Below, in pieces: positions 41,546 to 53,494 of a DNA stretch of 64,000 bases (position 1 is its first letter; the number at the start of each line of letters is the position of its first letter). Location of the stretch: positions 124,001 through 188,000 of the forward strand of contig NZ_MUNQ01000007.1 of NCBI RefSeq assembly GCF_002001165.1. The letters run 5' to 3'. Source of the stretch: Rhodanobacter sp. C05 (GTDB lineage Bacteria > Pseudomonadota > Gammaproteobacteria > Xanthomonadales > Rhodanobacteraceae). The notes under the pieces were generated by a model. The model had not been told where the DNA came from. It worked only from the letters and a program-made list of their open reading frames with translations, and did not search any database. The position numbers and the translations under genes are program-made.

Positions 41546-43621
41546 TTATTGCCCGATCAGGCCGGAACCGATCGGCCCAGAACCAAAGAACCAGTACCCG
41601 CCAAGCAGCAGGATCAGGCCAAGAATCATCGCGAAGGCGTAGTGGTAGAGATAACCCGACTGCAGACGGCGCGTAGCGGCAGCGATACGGTGAATCAGGC
41701 TCACCGAGCCGTTGACCATGGTGTCGTCGATCACCGCCGTGTCACCCGCCTTCCAGAACAGGCGACCGAGTTTGAGGCCGCCGCGGGCGAACACCGCGAA
41801 GTAGACGTCGTCGACCCAGTACTTGCGGTCGAGCACGGTCCACAACGGCTTCAACGCCGACTTGATCTTGTCGGCCATCGAGGGGTTGAACAGATAGATG
41901 TATGTCTGGATCACGAAAGCCAGCAGCACTAGGCCGAACGGGCCGATCAGGGAGAACCCGTGCAGGGCCATAGAGAGTGAACCGTGGAATTCCTGACCGA
42001 GTTCGGCCAGTACGTTGTTCGCTTCGTCAACGTGGATCGCGCTGCCGAACCAATTGCCGAACAACATCGGCCCGACCGTGAAGAAACCGACCAGCAGCGA
42101 CGGGATCGCCAGCAGCACCAGCGGCAGCGTCACCACCCACGGCGATTCCTTCGGGGCATGTTCCAGCACGCCCGGCTCATGGTGGCCATGATCGTCGTGA
42201 TGATCGTCATGCGCATCGTGATGCGCGTGACCATGGTGAGCGACGACGGTGAAGCGCTCTTTGCCATGGAACGTCAGATACATCTGGCGGAAAGTGTAAA
42301 GCGACGTGACCAGCGCACCAGCCATCACGCAGAAATAGGCGTAGCCCGAACCCCAGCGATGCGATTCGCCGACCGCTTCGATGATCGCGTCCTTCGAATA
42401 GAAGCCTGAGAAGAACGGCACGCCGCACAGCGCCAGCGAACCGATCCACATGGTGATCCAGGTGATCGGCATGTACTTGCGCAGGCCGCCCATGTAGCGC
42501 ATGTCCTGCTCGTGATGCATCGCGATGATCACCGAGCCGGCGCCGAGGAACAACAGCGCCTTGAAGAACGCGTGCGTCATCAGGTGATACACCGCACCGC
42601 TGTACATCGACACGCCCAGCGCCACCGTCATGTAGCCCAGCTGCGACAACGTCGAGTACGCAATCACTCGCTTGATATCGTTCTGCACGATGCCGATCAA
42701 GCCGGTAAACAGCGCGGTGGTGGCACCGATCACCAGCACGAAACTGAGCGCAGTTGACGACAACTCGAACAGCGGCGACATGCGCGCCACCATGAAGATG
42801 CCCGCGGTCACCATCGTGGCTGCATGGATCAGCGCGGAGATCGGGGTCGGGCCTTCCATCGAGTCGGGCAACCACACGTGCAGCGGCACCTGCGCCGACT
42901 TGCCCATCGCACCGATGAACAGGCAGATGCAGATCACCGTGGCGGCATCCCACTGCGTACCCGCGGTGATCTGCAGGGTCTTGCCGATCAGCGAGGGCGC
43001 CGAGCCGAACGCGGTGGCGTAATCCAGCGTGCCGAGGAAATACAGCACCGCCGCGATGCCGAGCAGGAAGCCGAAATCGCCCACGCGGTTGACCAGGAAC
43101 GCTTTCAGGTTCGCGAAGATCGCGGTCGGCCGCTTGTACCAGAAGCCGATCAGCAGGTACGACACCAGGCCTACCGCTTCCCAGCCGAAGAACAGCTGCA
43201 TGAAGTTGTTGCTCATCACCAGCATGAACATCGAGAAGGTGAACAGCGAGATGTAGCTGAAGAAGCGCTTGTAGCCATCGTCGTCGGCCATGTAGCCGAT
43301 GGTGTACACGTGCACCAGCAGCGACACGAAGCTCACCACCACCAGCATCATCGCGGTCAGGCGGTCGACCAGGAAGCCGACGCTGGCGTTGAAGTGGCCG
43401 ATCTGGAACCAGGTGTAGATGTTCTGGTTGTACGTCTCGGCGCCACCCAGGGTGAGCTGGTACAGCACATAGAACGACAGCGCACAGGAGATCGCCACGC
43501 CGAGGATGGTGACGCTGTGCGAGCCAGTGCGCCCGAGGAACTTGCCCAGGAAGCCGGCCAGCACGCAACCGACCAGCGGGGCCAGCGCGATCGTCAGCAG
43601 AATGGATGTCGAAAGCTGCAT
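41546..43621 (-). CDS. nuoL: NADH-quinone oxidoreductase subunit L, with His/Asp-rich loop
   Basis: Distal antiporter-like subunit of complex I with the long lateral helix, 691 residues. Conserved pieces are FFGWEAVGLVSYLLIGFW, GKSAQVPLHVWLPDSMEGPTPISALIHAATMV and KRVIAYSTLSQLGYM. Between helices near residues 461-483 there is a loop with 11 histidines and 5 aspartates in about 23 residues (AHHGHAHHDAHDDHHDDHG and on), which E. coli NuoL does not have. The C-terminal amphipathic helix and last membrane helix (AMILGLILLLGGYWFF) are intact. Confidence 0.96.
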   Translation of the reverse strand: MQLSTSILLTIALAPLVGCVLAGFLGKFLGRTGSHSVTILGVAISCALSFYVLYQLTLGGAETYNQNIYTWFQIGHFNASVGFLVDRLTAMMLVVVSFVSLLVHVYTIGYMADDDGYKRFFSYISLFTFSMFMLVMSNNFMQLFFGWEAVGLVSYLLIGFWYKRPTAIFANLKAFLVNRVGDFGFLLGIAAVLYFLGTLDYATAFGSAPSLIGKTLQITAGTQWDAATVICICLFIGAMGKSAQVPLHVWLPDSMEGPTPISALIHAATMVTAGIFMVARMSPLFELSSTALSFVLVIGATTALFTGLIGIVQNDIKRVIAYSTLSQLGYMTVALGVSMYSGAVYHLMTHAFFKALLFLGAGSVIIAMHHEQDMRYMGGLRKYMPITWITMWIGSLALCGVPFFSGFYSKDAIIEAVGESHRWGSGYAYFCVMAGALVTSLYTFRQMYLTFHGKERFTVVAHHGHAHHDAHDDHHDDHGHHEPGVLEHAPKESPWVVTLPLVLLAIPSLLVGFFTVGPMLFGNWFGSAIHVDEANNVLAELGQEFHGSLSMALHGFSLIGPFGLVLLAFVIQTYIYLFNPSMADKIKSALKPLWTVLDRKYWVDDVYFAVFARGGLKLGRLFWKAGDTAVIDDTMVNGSVSLIHRIAAATRRLQSGYLYHYAFAMILGLILLLGGYWFFGSGPIGSGLIGQ

Positions 43622-43625
43622 CGGA

Positions 43626-43931
43626 TCAACCCTTCATGCTGTCGATGTCGGCGATATTGATCGTGCTGCGATTGCGGAACAGCAGCACCAGGATCGCCAG
43701 GCCGATGGCTGCTTCTGCCGCGGCCACGGTGAGGATGAAGAACACGAACACCTGCCCCGACACATCGCCGAGGAAGCGCGAGAACGCCACGAAATTCATG
43801 TTCACCGCAAGCAGCATCAGCTCGATCGACATCAGCAGCACGATCACGTTCTTGCGGTTGATGAACAGGCCGGCGACGGCGATGCAGAACAGCACCGCGC
43901 CAAGCACGATGTAGTGCGATAGCGTGATCAT
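43626..43931 (-). CDS. nuoK: NADH-quinone oxidoreductase subunit K
   Basis: 101-residue, three-helix membrane subunit carrying the two functionally important membrane glutamates: [16 protein letters not shown] and [18 protein letters not shown]. It overlaps nuoJ by 4 bp (ATGA) and is 4 bp from nuoL. Part of the E-channel connecting the quinone site to the pumping subunits. Confidence 0.97.
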   Translation of the reverse strand: MITLSHYIVLGAVLFCIAVAGLFINRKNVIVLLMSIELMLLAVNMNFVAFSRFLGDVSGQVFVFFILTVAAAEAAIGLAILVLLFRNRSTINIADIDSMKG

Positions 43932-44578
43932 GATTTGGATTCCTGCGACGGGGCCGCCGTTTCGTCGACGGGGCGCTCGGCCGCCATCTTCACGAGGCGG
44001 ACGCGGTCACGCGGGTTGACCTTGACCTGCTGGCTGGCCGACTCGTAACGCGCGTCGACACGCTGGCGCAGGGTCAGCGCCACCGCTGCGACCACGCCCA
44101 CGGTGAGGATCAGCGCGGCGACTTCGAACGGCAGCAGGTATTGCGTATACAGCGCACGACCCAGCCACGCCGTATTGGACGTACCCGCTGCGGCAGCCGG
44201 ATCGGCCCCCATGACCTGCGTGTGCATCGCGCGCACGCCGATCAGGCCGAGCATCTCCACCAGCATCGCCGCCGCCACGATCAGGCCGACCGGCAGGAAC
44301 TTCACGAAGCCCTCGCGCATCTTCTCCTGGTCGATGTCGAGCATCATCACCACGAACAGGAACAGCACCATTACCGCGCCGACATAGACCACGATCAGCG
44401 CCAGCGCCAGGAACTCGGCGTCCAGCAGCATCCACAGGCAGGCCGCGCTGAAGAACGTCAGCACCAGCGCCAGCACCGCGTGCACGGTGTTCTTCAGCGT
44501 GATCACCGACAGTGCGGCGGCCACGGTGACGAAGCCGAAGGCGTAGAAACAGATGAGTTGGAACAGTTGGGGATTCAT
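43928..44578 (-). CDS. nuoJ: NADH-quinone oxidoreductase subunit J
   Basis: 216-residue membrane subunit with five helices. [42 protein letters not shown] covers the first two helices; [21 protein letters not shown], the pi-bulge helix 3, is conserved. A hydrophilic C-terminal tail (about 178-216, [19 protein letters not shown]) is longer than in E. coli. Coupled to nuoK by a 4-bp overlap and 8 bp after nuoI. Confidence 0.96.
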   Translation of the reverse strand: MNPQLFQLICFYAFGFVTVAAALSVITLKNTVHAVLALVLTFFSAACLWMLLDAEFLALALIVVYVGAVMVLFLFVVMMLDIDQEKMREGFVKFLPVGLIVAAAMLVEMLGLIGVRAMHTQVMGADPAAAAGTSNTAWLGRALYTQYLLPFEVAALILTVGVVAAVALTLRQRVDARYESASQQVKVNPRDRVRLVKMAAERPVDETAAPSQESKS

Positions 44579-44586
44579 CGTTGGCC

Positions 44587-45078
44587 TCAGCGGTACGCCG
44601 CGTCTTGCGCACGGTCGGCGGCAATCTGCTGCTCGAAGCGATCACCGATGGCCAGCAGCTGCTGCTTGGTCACCACGTTCTCGCCGCGATGCTCGAAGTG
44701 ATACTCGTGGATGCTGGTCTCGACGATCGAGTCGACCGGGCAGCTCTCTTCGCAGAAGCCGCAGAAGATGCACTTGAACAGGTCGATGTCGTAGCGCGTG
44801 GTACGGCGCTGGCCGTCGCTCTCGCGCGGAGCCGAGTCGATCGTGATCGCCAGCGCCGGGCACACCGCCTCGCACAACTTGCACGCGATGCAGCGTTCCT
44901 CGCCGTTCGCATAGCGACGCAGCGCATGCAGGCCGCGGAAGCGGTTCGACTTCGGAATGTGCTCCATCGGATAGCGCACGGTGTACTTCGGCTTGAACAT
45001 GTAACGCAGGGTCAGGCCCATGCCCTGGAACAACTCGACCAGCAGCAGGCTCTTGAAATAATGGGTAATGCGGGACAT
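44587..45078 (-). CDS. nuoI: NADH-quinone oxidoreductase subunit I
   Basis: Peripheral-arm subunit with two 4Fe-4S clusters (N6a, N6b). Motifs [12 protein letters not shown] and [14 protein letters not shown]. The 163-residue length counts from ATG 45078 ([20 protein letters not shown]). The longer upstream frame lies inside nuoH and is rejected. The nuoH stop lies 8 bp upstream. Transfers electrons to NuoB cluster N2. Confidence 0.97.
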   Translation of the reverse strand: MSRITHYFKSLLLVELFQGMGLTLRYMFKPKYTVRYPMEHIPKSNRFRGLHALRRYANGEERCIACKLCEAVCPALAITIDSAPRESDGQRRTTRYDIDLFKCIFCGFCEESCPVDSIVETSIHEYHFEHRGENVVTKQQLLAIGDRFEQQIAADRAQDAAYR

Positions 45079-45086
45079 GACTTTCT

Positions 45087-46115
45087 TCAGACCCCCGTGC
45101 CGATGGTGACCAGGCCGTAGTACTTCATGCAGCCGGCCACGAGAACCCACACGATGGCGATGGGGATGAACACCTTCCAGCCCAGCCGCATGATCTGGTC
45201 ATAGCGGTAGCGCGGAAAGGTGGCGCGAAACCACAGGAACATGAAGGCGAACAGGAACGCCTTGATGAACAGCCAGATGAAGCCGCCCTGGCCGATGAAG
45301 CCCCACGTATCGGGGAATGGCGACAGCCAGCCACCCATGAACAGAATCGCGGCCAGGAAGCTGACCAGGATCATGTTGGCGTATTCGGCCAGGAAGAAGA
45401 TCGCGAAGGCCGAACCGGAATATTCCACATGGAAACCGGCGACGATTTCCGACTCGCCCTCGGCCACGTCGAACGGCGCGCGGTTGGTCTCGGCCACGCC
45501 GGAGATGAAATAGATCACGAACACCGGCAGCAGCGGCAGCCAGAACCAGCCGAACAGGCCCTTGTGGCCCGCCTGTGCGTTGACGATGTCGGTCAAGTTC
45601 AGCGAACCGGCCAGCACCAGCACGCAGACCAGGCACAGACCCATCGCCAGTTCATACGAGATCACCTGCGCCGCCGAACGCATCGCACCGAGCAGTGCGT
45701 AGCGCGAATTGGACGCCCAGCCGGCCAGGATGATGCCGTACACACCCATCGAGGTCATCGCCAGCAGATACAGCACGCCGGCATTCGCGTTGGACAGCAC
45801 CATCTTGCTGCTGAACGGAACCACCGCCCATGCCGCCAGCGCCGGGATCAGCGCCAGCAACGGCGCCAGGTAATACAGCGCCCGGTTCGCCTTGGTCGGC
45901 AGGATCACTTCCTTGATCAACAGCTTGACCACGTCGGCGAATGCCTGCAGCAGGCCGAACGGACCGATCTTGTTCGGCCCCATGCGTACATGCATCCAGC
46001 CGATGACCTTGCGCTCCCAGTACACGAACATCGCCACCGCGATGATCAGCGGCAACACGATGGCCACGATGTACAGCACCGGGATCAGGAGCTGATGGAT
46101 AAGTTGATCAGCCAT
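45087..46115 (-). CDS. nuoH: NADH-quinone oxidoreductase subunit H
   Basis: Membrane subunit forming the quinone pocket, 342 residues from ATG 46115 ([22 protein letters not shown]). Conserved loops are [63 protein letters not shown] and [23 protein letters not shown]. About eight helices. It follows nuoG closely (5 bp). Confidence 0.97.
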   Translation of the reverse strand: MADQLIHQLLIPVLYIVAIVLPLIIAVAMFVYWERKVIGWMHVRMGPNKIGPFGLLQAFADVVKLLIKEVILPTKANRALYYLAPLLALIPALAAWAVVPFSSKMVLSNANAGVLYLLAMTSMGVYGIILAGWASNSRYALLGAMRSAAQVISYELAMGLCLVCVLVLAGSLNLTDIVNAQAGHKGLFGWFWLPLLPVFVIYFISGVAETNRAPFDVAEGESEIVAGFHVEYSGSAFAIFFLAEYANMILVSFLAAILFMGGWLSPFPDTWGFIGQGGFIWLFIKAFLFAFMFLWFRATFPRYRYDQIMRLGWKVFIPIAIVWVLVAGCMKYYGLVTIGTGV

Positions 46116-46120
46116 GATGC

Positions 46121-48448
46121 TTATGCCTTGCTCAAGGTGATGGCCGCGCCATACGGCGGCAGCGTGGCAGTGAGATCCTGGGCGGCCTCGATCCATGCCG
46201 CGCCATCCGGCACGGCCACATCGACGACCAACGGCAGCAACACGTCGCCTATGCGCACCTGCGCACCATCGGTCAGGCCGAGCCGCTGCGCCTCAGCCGC
46301 ATTCAGACGTACCGCGGGGGTACGATTGAGCGGATGCGCATTCAACGCAGTGGCACGACGCAATACCGCATCGCCACGATAGATCGGCCAGGTGGCGAGA
46401 CGGGTCAGGCCAGCGGCAGCCGTACGTGTGGCCAGATCGCTGCGCGGCGCCACTGCACGTTCGCTGATGCCGTCACGCAGACCAGCCAGGTCGTCGAACT
46501 CGAAACCGGCCAGCTGCAAGGCTCCACCCAATGCACGCAACACCTTCCAGCCCGGGCGGGCCTGACCGGGTGCCTTGGCGCCGGCGCTGACACCCTGTGC
46601 CAGGCCATCGACATTGACCACGGTGGCGTCAATCTCCGGCAGCAGCGCGATCGGCAGGATCACGTCGGCCACTTCACGCAACGCTGCGCTGGCGTAGGCG
46701 CTGAACGCTACTACCTGCTCCGCACTGCGCAATGCCTTCAGGGTTGCCGTGCCATCGGCGAAATCGTGCGGTGGCTCGACGCCATACAGCACATAGCTCA
46801 TGCGCGGCTGCGCCAGCATCGCCTGCGCGTCGAGTCCGCCGTTACCCGGCAGCACGCCGAGCTTGGCCAGACCCACGGCATTCGCGCCCACCGGCAGTTC
46901 GTTGTAACCGGCGCCAGTGGCGTCGGCAATGAACCGGGCCAGTGCACGCAGCCATGAAGCCTGCGGATGCGTGACCGCGGCTTCACCGAGAATCACCACT
47001 GCACTGCCCGATTTCAGCGCAGCGATCGCATCGCTGTCGCCCTGATCGCCAGTCGCAGCATCGATCGCGTCGACCAGCGTCGCCGGTGCCGTTGCACCGG
47101 CGGCCACGGCCGACTTGGCCAGTGCCAGCAGCGCATCGACCAGCGTCTGCGGCGCGACGATGGATTCGCCAGCCAGGTTGTAATTGAAATCGAAGCTCGC
47201 AGGATTGACCGTGTAGACCTTGGCGCCCTTCTTCACCGCCTGATGCAGGCGATGGTTGAGCAAGGGCATTTCGTGACGCAGATCGGAGCCGACCAGCAAG
47301 GCAGCCTTGACCTGCGCGACGTCGGTGACTGGCAGCGCGAAACTGCTGGCAAAGGCGTTGTCGGCAAAGTCGAGCTGACGCAGACGATGATCGACATGTG
47401 CGCTGCCCAGACCACGGGCCAGACGCATCAGCAGATCGCCTTCCTCGTTCGAGCTGCCCGGATGCACCAGGATGCCGAGCTCGCTGCCCGGCACCTTCTT
47501 CAGCGCCTCACCGGCAAACTGCAAGGCATCTTCCCAGGTGGTCGTCTGCCACTGGCCGTTGCGCTTCACTTCCGGCGCATGGATGCGGTCGGCCGCGTAC
47601 AGGCCCTGGTGGCTGTAGCGGTCGCGATCGGACAGCCAGCATTCGTTGATCGTTTCGTTGTCGCGCGGCACCGTGCGCAGCACTTCACCGCGGCGCGTAT
47701 GCAGCCACAGGTTGGAGCCGAGCGCGTCGTGATAAGCAATCGACGGCTTGGCAATCAGCTCCCAGGCGCGCGCCTGGAACTGGAACGGCTTGTTGGTCAG
47801 CGCGCCAACCGGGCAGACGTCGACGATATTGCCGGACAGCTCCGTCTCGATCGTCTTGCCGATATAAGTGCCAATCTGCAGGTTCTCGCCACGACTCATG
47901 CCGCCCAGTTCATAGGTGCCGGCAATCTCGCTGGTGAAGCGCACGCAGCGCGTGCACTGGATGCAGCGGGTCATCTCGGTGGCGACCAGCGGCCCGAGGT
48001 TCTCGTCGGCGATGGTGCGCTTGCGTTCGGTGTAGCGCGACACGCTGCGGCCGTAACCCAGCGCCACGTCCTGCAGCTCGCACTCGCCGCCCTGATCGCA
48101 GATCGGGCAGTCGAGCGGATGGTTGATCAGCAGGAACTCCATCACGTCTTTCTGGAATTTCAGCGCCTTGTCCGAGCGCGTCATCACCTTCATGCCTTCC
48201 GCTACTGGAGTAGCACACGCCGGCTGCGGCTTGGGCATCAGCTTGCCGCCCATTTCCACGTCGACCAGGCACATGCGGCAGTTCGCGGCGATCGGCAGTT
48301 TGCGGTGATAGCAGAAGCGCGGGATCGCGACGCCGATCGCGTCGGCCGCCTCGATGATCATCGCGCCCTTGCGGATCTGCGTGGGCTTGCCATCGACCTC
48401 GATGTTGATCAGGTCGGGCGCGGTGTTATTGCTGGGCTGCGCACTCAT
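46121..48448 (-). CDS. nuoG: NADH-quinone oxidoreductase subunit G
   Basis: Largest peripheral subunit (775 residues) with 2Fe-2S N1b and two 4Fe-4S clusters in the N-terminal 220 residues: [40 protein letters not shown] and [12 protein letters not shown]. The rest is a molybdopterin-oxidoreductase-like fold without a cofactor, with [33 protein letters not shown]. It overlaps nuoF by 4 bp. The extra cluster N7 motif of E. coli NuoG (CxxCxxxC...C) was not looked for in detail. Confidence 0.96.
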   Translation of the reverse strand: MSAQPSNNTAPDLINIEVDGKPTQIRKGAMIIEAADAIGVAIPRFCYHRKLPIAANCRMCLVDVEMGGKLMPKPQPACATPVAEGMKVMTRSDKALKFQKDVMEFLLINHPLDCPICDQGGECELQDVALGYGRSVSRYTERKRTIADENLGPLVATEMTRCIQCTRCVRFTSEIAGTYELGGMSRGENLQIGTYIGKTIETELSGNIVDVCPVGALTNKPFQFQARAWELIAKPSIAYHDALGSNLWLHTRRGEVLRTVPRDNETINECWLSDRDRYSHQGLYAADRIHAPEVKRNGQWQTTTWEDALQFAGEALKKVPGSELGILVHPGSSNEEGDLLMRLARGLGSAHVDHRLRQLDFADNAFASSFALPVTDVAQVKAALLVGSDLRHEMPLLNHRLHQAVKKGAKVYTVNPASFDFNYNLAGESIVAPQTLVDALLALAKSAVAAGATAPATLVDAIDAATGDQGDSDAIAALKSGSAVVILGEAAVTHPQASWLRALARFIADATGAGYNELPVGANAVGLAKLGVLPGNGGLDAQAMLAQPRMSYVLYGVEPPHDFADGTATLKALRSAEQVVAFSAYASAALREVADVILPIALLPEIDATVVNVDGLAQGVSAGAKAPGQARPGWKVLRALGGALQLAGFEFDDLAGLRDGISERAVAPRSDLATRTAAAGLTRLATWPIYRGDAVLRRATALNAHPLNRTPAVRLNAAEAQRLGLTDGAQVRIGDVLLPLVVDVAVPDGAAWIEAAQDLTATLPPYGAAITLSKA

Positions 48449-49770
48449 GCGGCAACTCCCTGGTTGGCTTCGGCCAGTTGGTCATCAACCATCGAGCGCC
48501 CGTGCTGCACAAAATATTCGAATTCGTTCCAGAAACGCGCGAGGAAACCCTGCACCGGCCACGCCGCAGCTTCGCCGAACGCGCAGATGGTGTGACCCTC
48601 GATCTGGCCGGCAATCGCCTTCAGGCGGTGCAGGTCGTCCTGGGTGCCCTTGCCTTCGACGATGCGCGAAAGCACGCGGTACATCCAGCCGGTACCTTCG
48701 CGGCACGGCGTGCACTGACCGCAGGACTCGGCCATGTAGAAACGCGAGATGCGATGACAGACCTTGACCATGCAGGTGGTCTCGTCCATCACGATCACCG
48801 CGCCGGAACCGAGGCCCGAACCGGCCTTCTGCAGGCAGTCATAGTCCATCGTGCTCTCGAGCATGATGTCGGCCGGCAGCACCTTCATCGAGGAACCGCC
48901 AGGAATCACTGCCTTGAGCTTGTGGCCGTTGCGCACGCCGCCGGCCATGTCCAGCAAGTCCTTGAACGATGTGCCGAGACGAATCTCGAAGTTGCCCGGG
49001 TTGTTGACGTGACCGGACACCGAGAAGATCTTCGGGCCGCCGTTGTTCGGCTTGCCGAGATTGAGAAACCAGTCGGCGCCATTGCGCAGGATCGCCGGCA
49101 CCGAGGCATAGGTCTCGGTGTTGTTGATCGTCGTTGGCTTGCCATACAGGCCGAAACCGGCCGGAAACGGCGGCTTGAAGCGCGGCTGGCCCTTCTTGCC
49201 TTCCAGCGATTCCATCAGTGCGGTTTCCTCACCGCAGATGTAGGCGCCGGCGCCGAGCGCGTTGTAGATATCCACGTCGATGCCACTGCCCTGCACGTTC
49301 TTGCCAAGCAGGCCGGCCGCATACGCTTCCTTGAGCGCTTCTTCGAGGTGTTCGTACGGCTCGTGATGGAATTCGCCACGCAGGTAGTTGTAGGCCACGG
49401 TCGAGCCGGTGCAATAGCAGGCGATGGCCATGCCCTCGATCACCGAATGCGGGTTGTAGCGCAGGATGTCGCGATCCTTTGACGTGCCCGGTTCGGATTC
49501 GTCCGAGTTGCACAGGATGTATTTCTGCATCGTGCCTTTGGGCATGAACGACCACTTCAGCCCGGTCGGGAAACCCGCGCCACCGCGACCGCGCAGGCTG
49601 CTCTTCTTGATTTCCTCGATCAATGCGGCCGGATCGGGCTTCTCGGCGAGGATCTTTCTCCATGCCTTGTAGCCATCGACCTTCTCGTAGCTTTCCATCG
49701 CCCACGGCTTGTCGAAATGCAGCGTGGTGTAGACGACCTGATGTTCCTGCGGTGCGGGTCCGACTGCCAT
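48445..49770 (-). CDS. nuoF: NADH-quinone oxidoreductase subunit F
   Basis: NADH- and FMN-binding subunit, 441 residues, with 4Fe-4S cluster N3. The nucleotide-binding region is [20 protein letters not shown] contacts are in [15 protein letters not shown] and [28 protein letters not shown], and the cluster motif [18 protein letters not shown] is near residues 345-362. The ATG is 3 bp after the nuoE stop. Entry point of electrons into complex I. Confidence 0.97.
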   Translation of the reverse strand: MAVGPAPQEHQVVYTTLHFDKPWAMESYEKVDGYKAWRKILAEKPDPAALIEEIKKSSLRGRGGAGFPTGLKWSFMPKGTMQKYILCNSDESEPGTSKDRDILRYNPHSVIEGMAIACYCTGSTVAYNYLRGEFHHEPYEHLEEALKEAYAAGLLGKNVQGSGIDVDIYNALGAGAYICGEETALMESLEGKKGQPRFKPPFPAGFGLYGKPTTINNTETYASVPAILRNGADWFLNLGKPNNGGPKIFSVSGHVNNPGNFEIRLGTSFKDLLDMAGGVRNGHKLKAVIPGGSSMKVLPADIMLESTMDYDCLQKAGSGLGSGAVIVMDETTCMVKVCHRISRFYMAESCGQCTPCREGTGWMYRVLSRIVEGKGTQDDLHRLKAIAGQIEGHTICAFGEAAAWPVQGFLARFWNEFEYFVQHGRSMVDDQLAEANQGVAA

Positions 49771-49773
49771 GGC

Positions 49774-50301
49774 TTATTCCAACCCGTCCAGAATTTCGTC
49801 GAGCTTCACGGTGGTGAGACGCTCGTGGTAATGCCCATTCACCGTCATCGCCGGCGCGTACACGCAAGCGGCGATGCATTCCTCTTCCTGCTTCAGATAG
49901 ATGCGGCCGTCCGGTGTGCTCTCGCCGGTCTTGATACCGAGCTTCTTCTCGCAATGGCGCACCAAGCCTTCCGCGCCGTTGAGCCAGCACGAGATGTTGG
50001 TGCAGATCGCCACGTTATTGCGGCCGACCGGCTTGGTCTCGAGCATCGAGTAGAAGCTGGAAACCTCGTAAGCCCACACCGCTGGCAGGTCGAGATACTT
50101 CGCGACCGCAGTGATCAGTTCGTCGGTGAGGAAGCCCTGGTTCTGCTCCTGCGCGGCAAACAGCGCCTGGATCAGCGCCGAGCGCTTGCGATCCGGCGGG
50201 AACTTGGCCACCCACTCATCGATGTGATGGCGGGTGTGGTCGTTGAGTACGACGAGCGGATCGACGTTCCTGACCTGCTCGAAATGTCCGGTGGCTTTCA
50301 T
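49774..50301 (-). CDS. nuoE: NADH-quinone oxidoreductase subunit E
   Basis: Thioredoxin-like 2Fe-2S (N1a) subunit, 175 residues. The four cluster cysteines are in ICTNISC and CIAACVYAPAM. EVSSFYSML (after LDLPAVWAY) and KLGIKTGESTPDGRIYL are family segments. It is followed by nuoF and lies 21 bp after nuoD. Confidence 0.96.
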   Translation of the reverse strand: MKATGHFEQVRNVDPLVVLNDHTRHHIDEWVAKFPPDRKRSALIQALFAAQEQNQGFLTDELITAVAKYLDLPAVWAYEVSSFYSMLETKPVGRNNVAICTNISCWLNGAEGLVRHCEKKLGIKTGESTPDGRIYLKQEEECIAACVYAPAMTVNGHYHERLTTVKLDEILDGLE

Positions 50302-50322
50302 GCGTTTCTCCGTCGTGCCGGC

Positions 50323-51576
50323 TCAGCGATCCACTTCGCCGAACACGAGGTCATAGGTACCGATCATGGCCACCACGTCAGCGAGCATGTGGCCGCGCAC
50401 GATGGTGTCCATGGATGACAGGTGGGCAAAACCCGGTGCGCGCAGGTGCACGCGGAACGGCTTGTTGGCGCCATCAGAAACCAGATAGCAGCCGAACTCG
50501 CCCTTCGGCGCCTCGACCGCGGCATAGGTCTCGCCGGCCGGCACGCAGTAGCCTTCGGTGAACAATTTGAAGTGATGGATCATGGCTTCCATGTCCTCCT
50601 TCATCTCGACCCGCGACGGCGGCGCGACCTTGAAGTTCTCGACCATCACCGGGCCGGGATTCGCCTTCAGCCACTTCACGCACTGCTGGATGATCCGGTT
50701 CGACTGGCGCATCTCTTCGACGCGGCACAGGTAACGGTCGTAGCAATCGCCGCCGACGCCGACCGGGATGTCGAAATCCATCTCGGCGTACTTCGCATAC
50801 GGCTGCTTCTTGCGCAGATCCCATTCGACGCCCGAACCGCGCAGCATCACGCCGGTCATGCCCCACTGCTGGGCCAGCTCCGGGCTGATCACGCCGATGC
50901 CGACGGTGCGCTGCTTCCAGATGCGGTTGTTCGTCAGCAGATCTTCGTACTCGTCCACCTTCGACGGGAAGTCGCTGGTGAACGCTTCGAGATAGTCCAG
51001 CATCGAACCTTCGCGCCAGCTGTTGATGCGCTTGAGGTCGTTGCCCTTGTGCCACGGCGACTCGCGATACTGCGACATCTGCGCCGGCAGGTCGCGGTAG
51101 ACGCCGCCTGGACGATAGTAGGTCGCATGCATGCGCGCGCCCGACACCGCCTCGTACACGTCCATCAGCTCTTCGCGCTCACGGAACGCGTACAGGAACA
51201 CCGCCATCGCACCGAGATCGAGCGCGTTCGAGCCGATCCACATCAGGTGGTTCAGGATGCGGGTGATCTCGTCGAACATGGTGCGGATGTACTGCGCGCG
51301 TTCCGGCGCCTCGATCCCCAGCAGGTTCTCGATCGCCTTCACGTAGGCGTGCTCGTTGCACATCATCGAGACGTAGTCGAGCCGGTCCATGTAACCGATC
51401 GACTGGTTGAACGGCTTGGACTCGGCCAGCTTCTCGGTACCACGATGCAACAAGCCCACGTGCGGATCGGCACGGATGATCGTCTCGCCGTCCATCTCCA
51501 TGATCAGGCGCAGCACGCCGTGCGCGGCCGGGTGCTGCGGGCCGAAGTTCATCGTGTAATTGCGAATTTCTTGCAC
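50323..51576 (-). CDS. nuoD: NADH-quinone oxidoreductase subunit D
   Basis: 49-kDa quinone-site subunit, 417 residues. The start is GTG at 51576 ([20 protein letters not shown]), with GAGG upstream inside the end of nuoC; an ATG eight codons in would leave out conserved residues. [27 protein letters not shown] and [17 protein letters not shown] are the quinone-pocket motifs, and the C-terminus is [13 protein letters not shown]-like ([37 protein letters not shown]). nuoC and nuoD are separate, not fused as in E. coli. Confidence 0.97.
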   Translation of the reverse strand: MQEIRNYTMNFGPQHPAAHGVLRLIMEMDGETIIRADPHVGLLHRGTEKLAESKPFNQSIGYMDRLDYVSMMCNEHAYVKAIENLLGIEAPERAQYIRTMFDEITRILNHLMWIGSNALDLGAMAVFLYAFREREELMDVYEAVSGARMHATYYRPGGVYRDLPAQMSQYRESPWHKGNDLKRINSWREGSMLDYLEAFTSDFPSKVDEYEDLLTNNRIWKQRTVGIGVISPELAQQWGMTGVMLRGSGVEWDLRKKQPYAKYAEMDFDIPVGVGGDCYDRYLCRVEEMRQSNRIIQQCVKWLKANPGPVMVENFKVAPPSRVEMKEDMEAMIHHFKLFTEGYCVPAGETYAAVEAPKGEFGCYLVSDGANKPFRVHLRAPGFAHLSSMDTIVRGHMLADVVAMIGTYDLVFGEVDR

Positions 51577-51578
51577 GA

Positions 51579-52307
51579 TCAGTTCCTCTGCCAATCGTCG
51601 GCCGCTTCGGCCTTGGCTTGCATCAGGTCGGCGTCGTTGCGGATGGTGCGCGGTACCAGCACGCGCGGCTCGATCGATACCGGCTCGTAGATCACCCGCT
51701 TCTGCTCGGGGTCGTAGCGCACTTCGACATTGCCGATCAGCGGGAAGTCCTTGCGGAACGGATGGCCGACGAAACCGTAGTCGGTCAGGATGCGGCGCAG
51801 ATCCGGATGGCCATCGAAGATGATGCCGTACAGATCGAACGCTTCGCGCTCGAACCAGTTCACGCCCGGCCACACCAGGGTCAACGACGGCACCACCGGC
51901 ATGCTGTCGTCCGCGCAGAACACGCGCAGGCGCAGGCGGCGGTTGTGTTCGATCGACAGCAGATGAACCACCGAGGCGAAGCGACGCGGCTCGTCGTTGC
52001 CGCGTGGGCGCCCTGCCCAGTCGAAACGACCCATCGCCTGGCCTTCCACGCCACGCGAAAAACCGGTCCACGAGATATCGGTCGTATCCCACTCGGTCTG
52101 GCCGTAACCGAGGTAGTCGACGCCGCACAGGTCGATCAGCTCGGTGAAGCGGAAGCCCGGCTCGTCGCGCAGCGCGGTGGCCACCGCGATCAGGTCGGCA
52201 GCAGCCAGCTCGGCGGTGATTTCGTTGCGCTGCGTGCTGATGGTCAGCGTGTCGCCGAATCGCGCAGCGAGGCGTTCGGCCAGCGAGGTCGCAGGTGTGT
52301 CGGACAT
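51579..52307 (-). CDS. nuoC: NADH-quinone oxidoreductase subunit C
   Basis: 30-kDa peripheral-arm subunit, 242 residues. It has the conserved [40 protein letters not shown] and [16 protein letters not shown]. An unusual 30-residue stretch [28 protein letters not shown] sits in the middle. It overlaps nuoD at its very end (stop 3 bp before the nuoD GTG) and is 9 bp after nuoB. Confidence 0.95.
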   Translation of the reverse strand: MSDTPATSLAERLAARFGDTLTISTQRNEITAELAAADLIAVATALRDEPGFRFTELIDLCGVDYLGYGQTEWDTTDISWTGFSRGVEGQAMGRFDWAGRPRGNDEPRRFASVVHLLSIEHNRRLRLRVFCADDSMPVVPSLTLVWPGVNWFEREAFDLYGIIFDGHPDLRRILTDYGFVGHPFRKDFPLIGNVEVRYDPEQKRVIYEPVSIEPRVLVPRTIRNDADLMQAKAEAADDWQRN

Positions 52308-52316
52308 ATCAGGGCC

Positions 52317-52864
<548 letters not shown>

Positions 52865-52874
<10 letters not shown>

Positions 52875-53221
52875 TCCAGTGCTCCCTTCTTCCACACGTA
52901 GGCAAAACCGATGACCAGCAGCAGCAGGAACAGCGCCATCTCGATCAACGCGATGATGCCGATCTGCTGGAACACGACCGCCCATGGAAACAGGAAGGCG
53001 ATTTCCAGATCGAAAATGATGAACAGGATGGCGAGCAGGTAGTAGCGCACGTCGAAACGCATGCGCGCGTCTTCGAATGCCTCGAAGCCGCACTCGTAAG
53101 GCGCGAGTTTTTCCGCCTCGGGACGGCTAGGCCCTACCAGCAGGCCGACGGCCAGCAACACCAGGCCAAGGCCGGTGGCGACGCCGATGAACAACAGAAC
53201 GGGCCAGTATTCGGCAAGCAC
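52865..53221 (-). CDS. nuoA: NADH-quinone oxidoreductase subunit A
   Basis: 118-residue, three-helix membrane subunit, first gene of the operon. It carries the conserved loop [36 protein letters not shown] (with the cysteine sensitive to the active/deactive state in related enzymes). The start is GTG 53221, preceded by a perfect GGAGGT at 10-nt spacing. Translation is likely efficient despite the GTG. Confidence 0.95.
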
Positions 53222-53494
53222 GATGCAACTTACCTCCGCGCCATCAGGCGCATCAGTGACCGTGGCGACTTGTCCAGTAACTCACGGTCCGGCGACTTCG
53301 ATTCGGCAGGCCGAGGCAGCCATGGGCTGCTCGACCACACTTGCGGGCATTGAAGCCGCAAGCATCCGATGTTCCGCGAGATGAACTCGCGAATCCCGCC
53401 ATTGTATCAGCGCGCATGGGTACAACGACAAGCCTTGACGGCTGACAGCATGCGGACTATCGCCATGCGTTGCGGCCATGGCGTGACGGTATCG
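53222..53494 (-). promoter_or_regulatory. nuo operon promoter and structured leader
   Basis: 273 bp between pilZ and nuoA without a gene. A minus-strand extended -10 element TGA-TACAAT lies at 53409-53401, giving a leader of about 170 nt. Three stem-loops follow in the leader: CGCGAG/CTCGCG (53375-53380, 53386-53391), CTTGCGG/CCGCAAG (53340-53346, 53356-53362) and GCAGCC/GGCTGC (53316-53321, 53325-53330). I see no tRNA here. Confidence 0.5.

Noticed and set aside
53222-53494. A tRNA gene upstream of nuoA
   Set aside because: Searched because other gammaproteobacteria carry tRNAs near nuo or secG; no cloverleaf with a T-loop GTTCGA motif was found, only simple hairpins.
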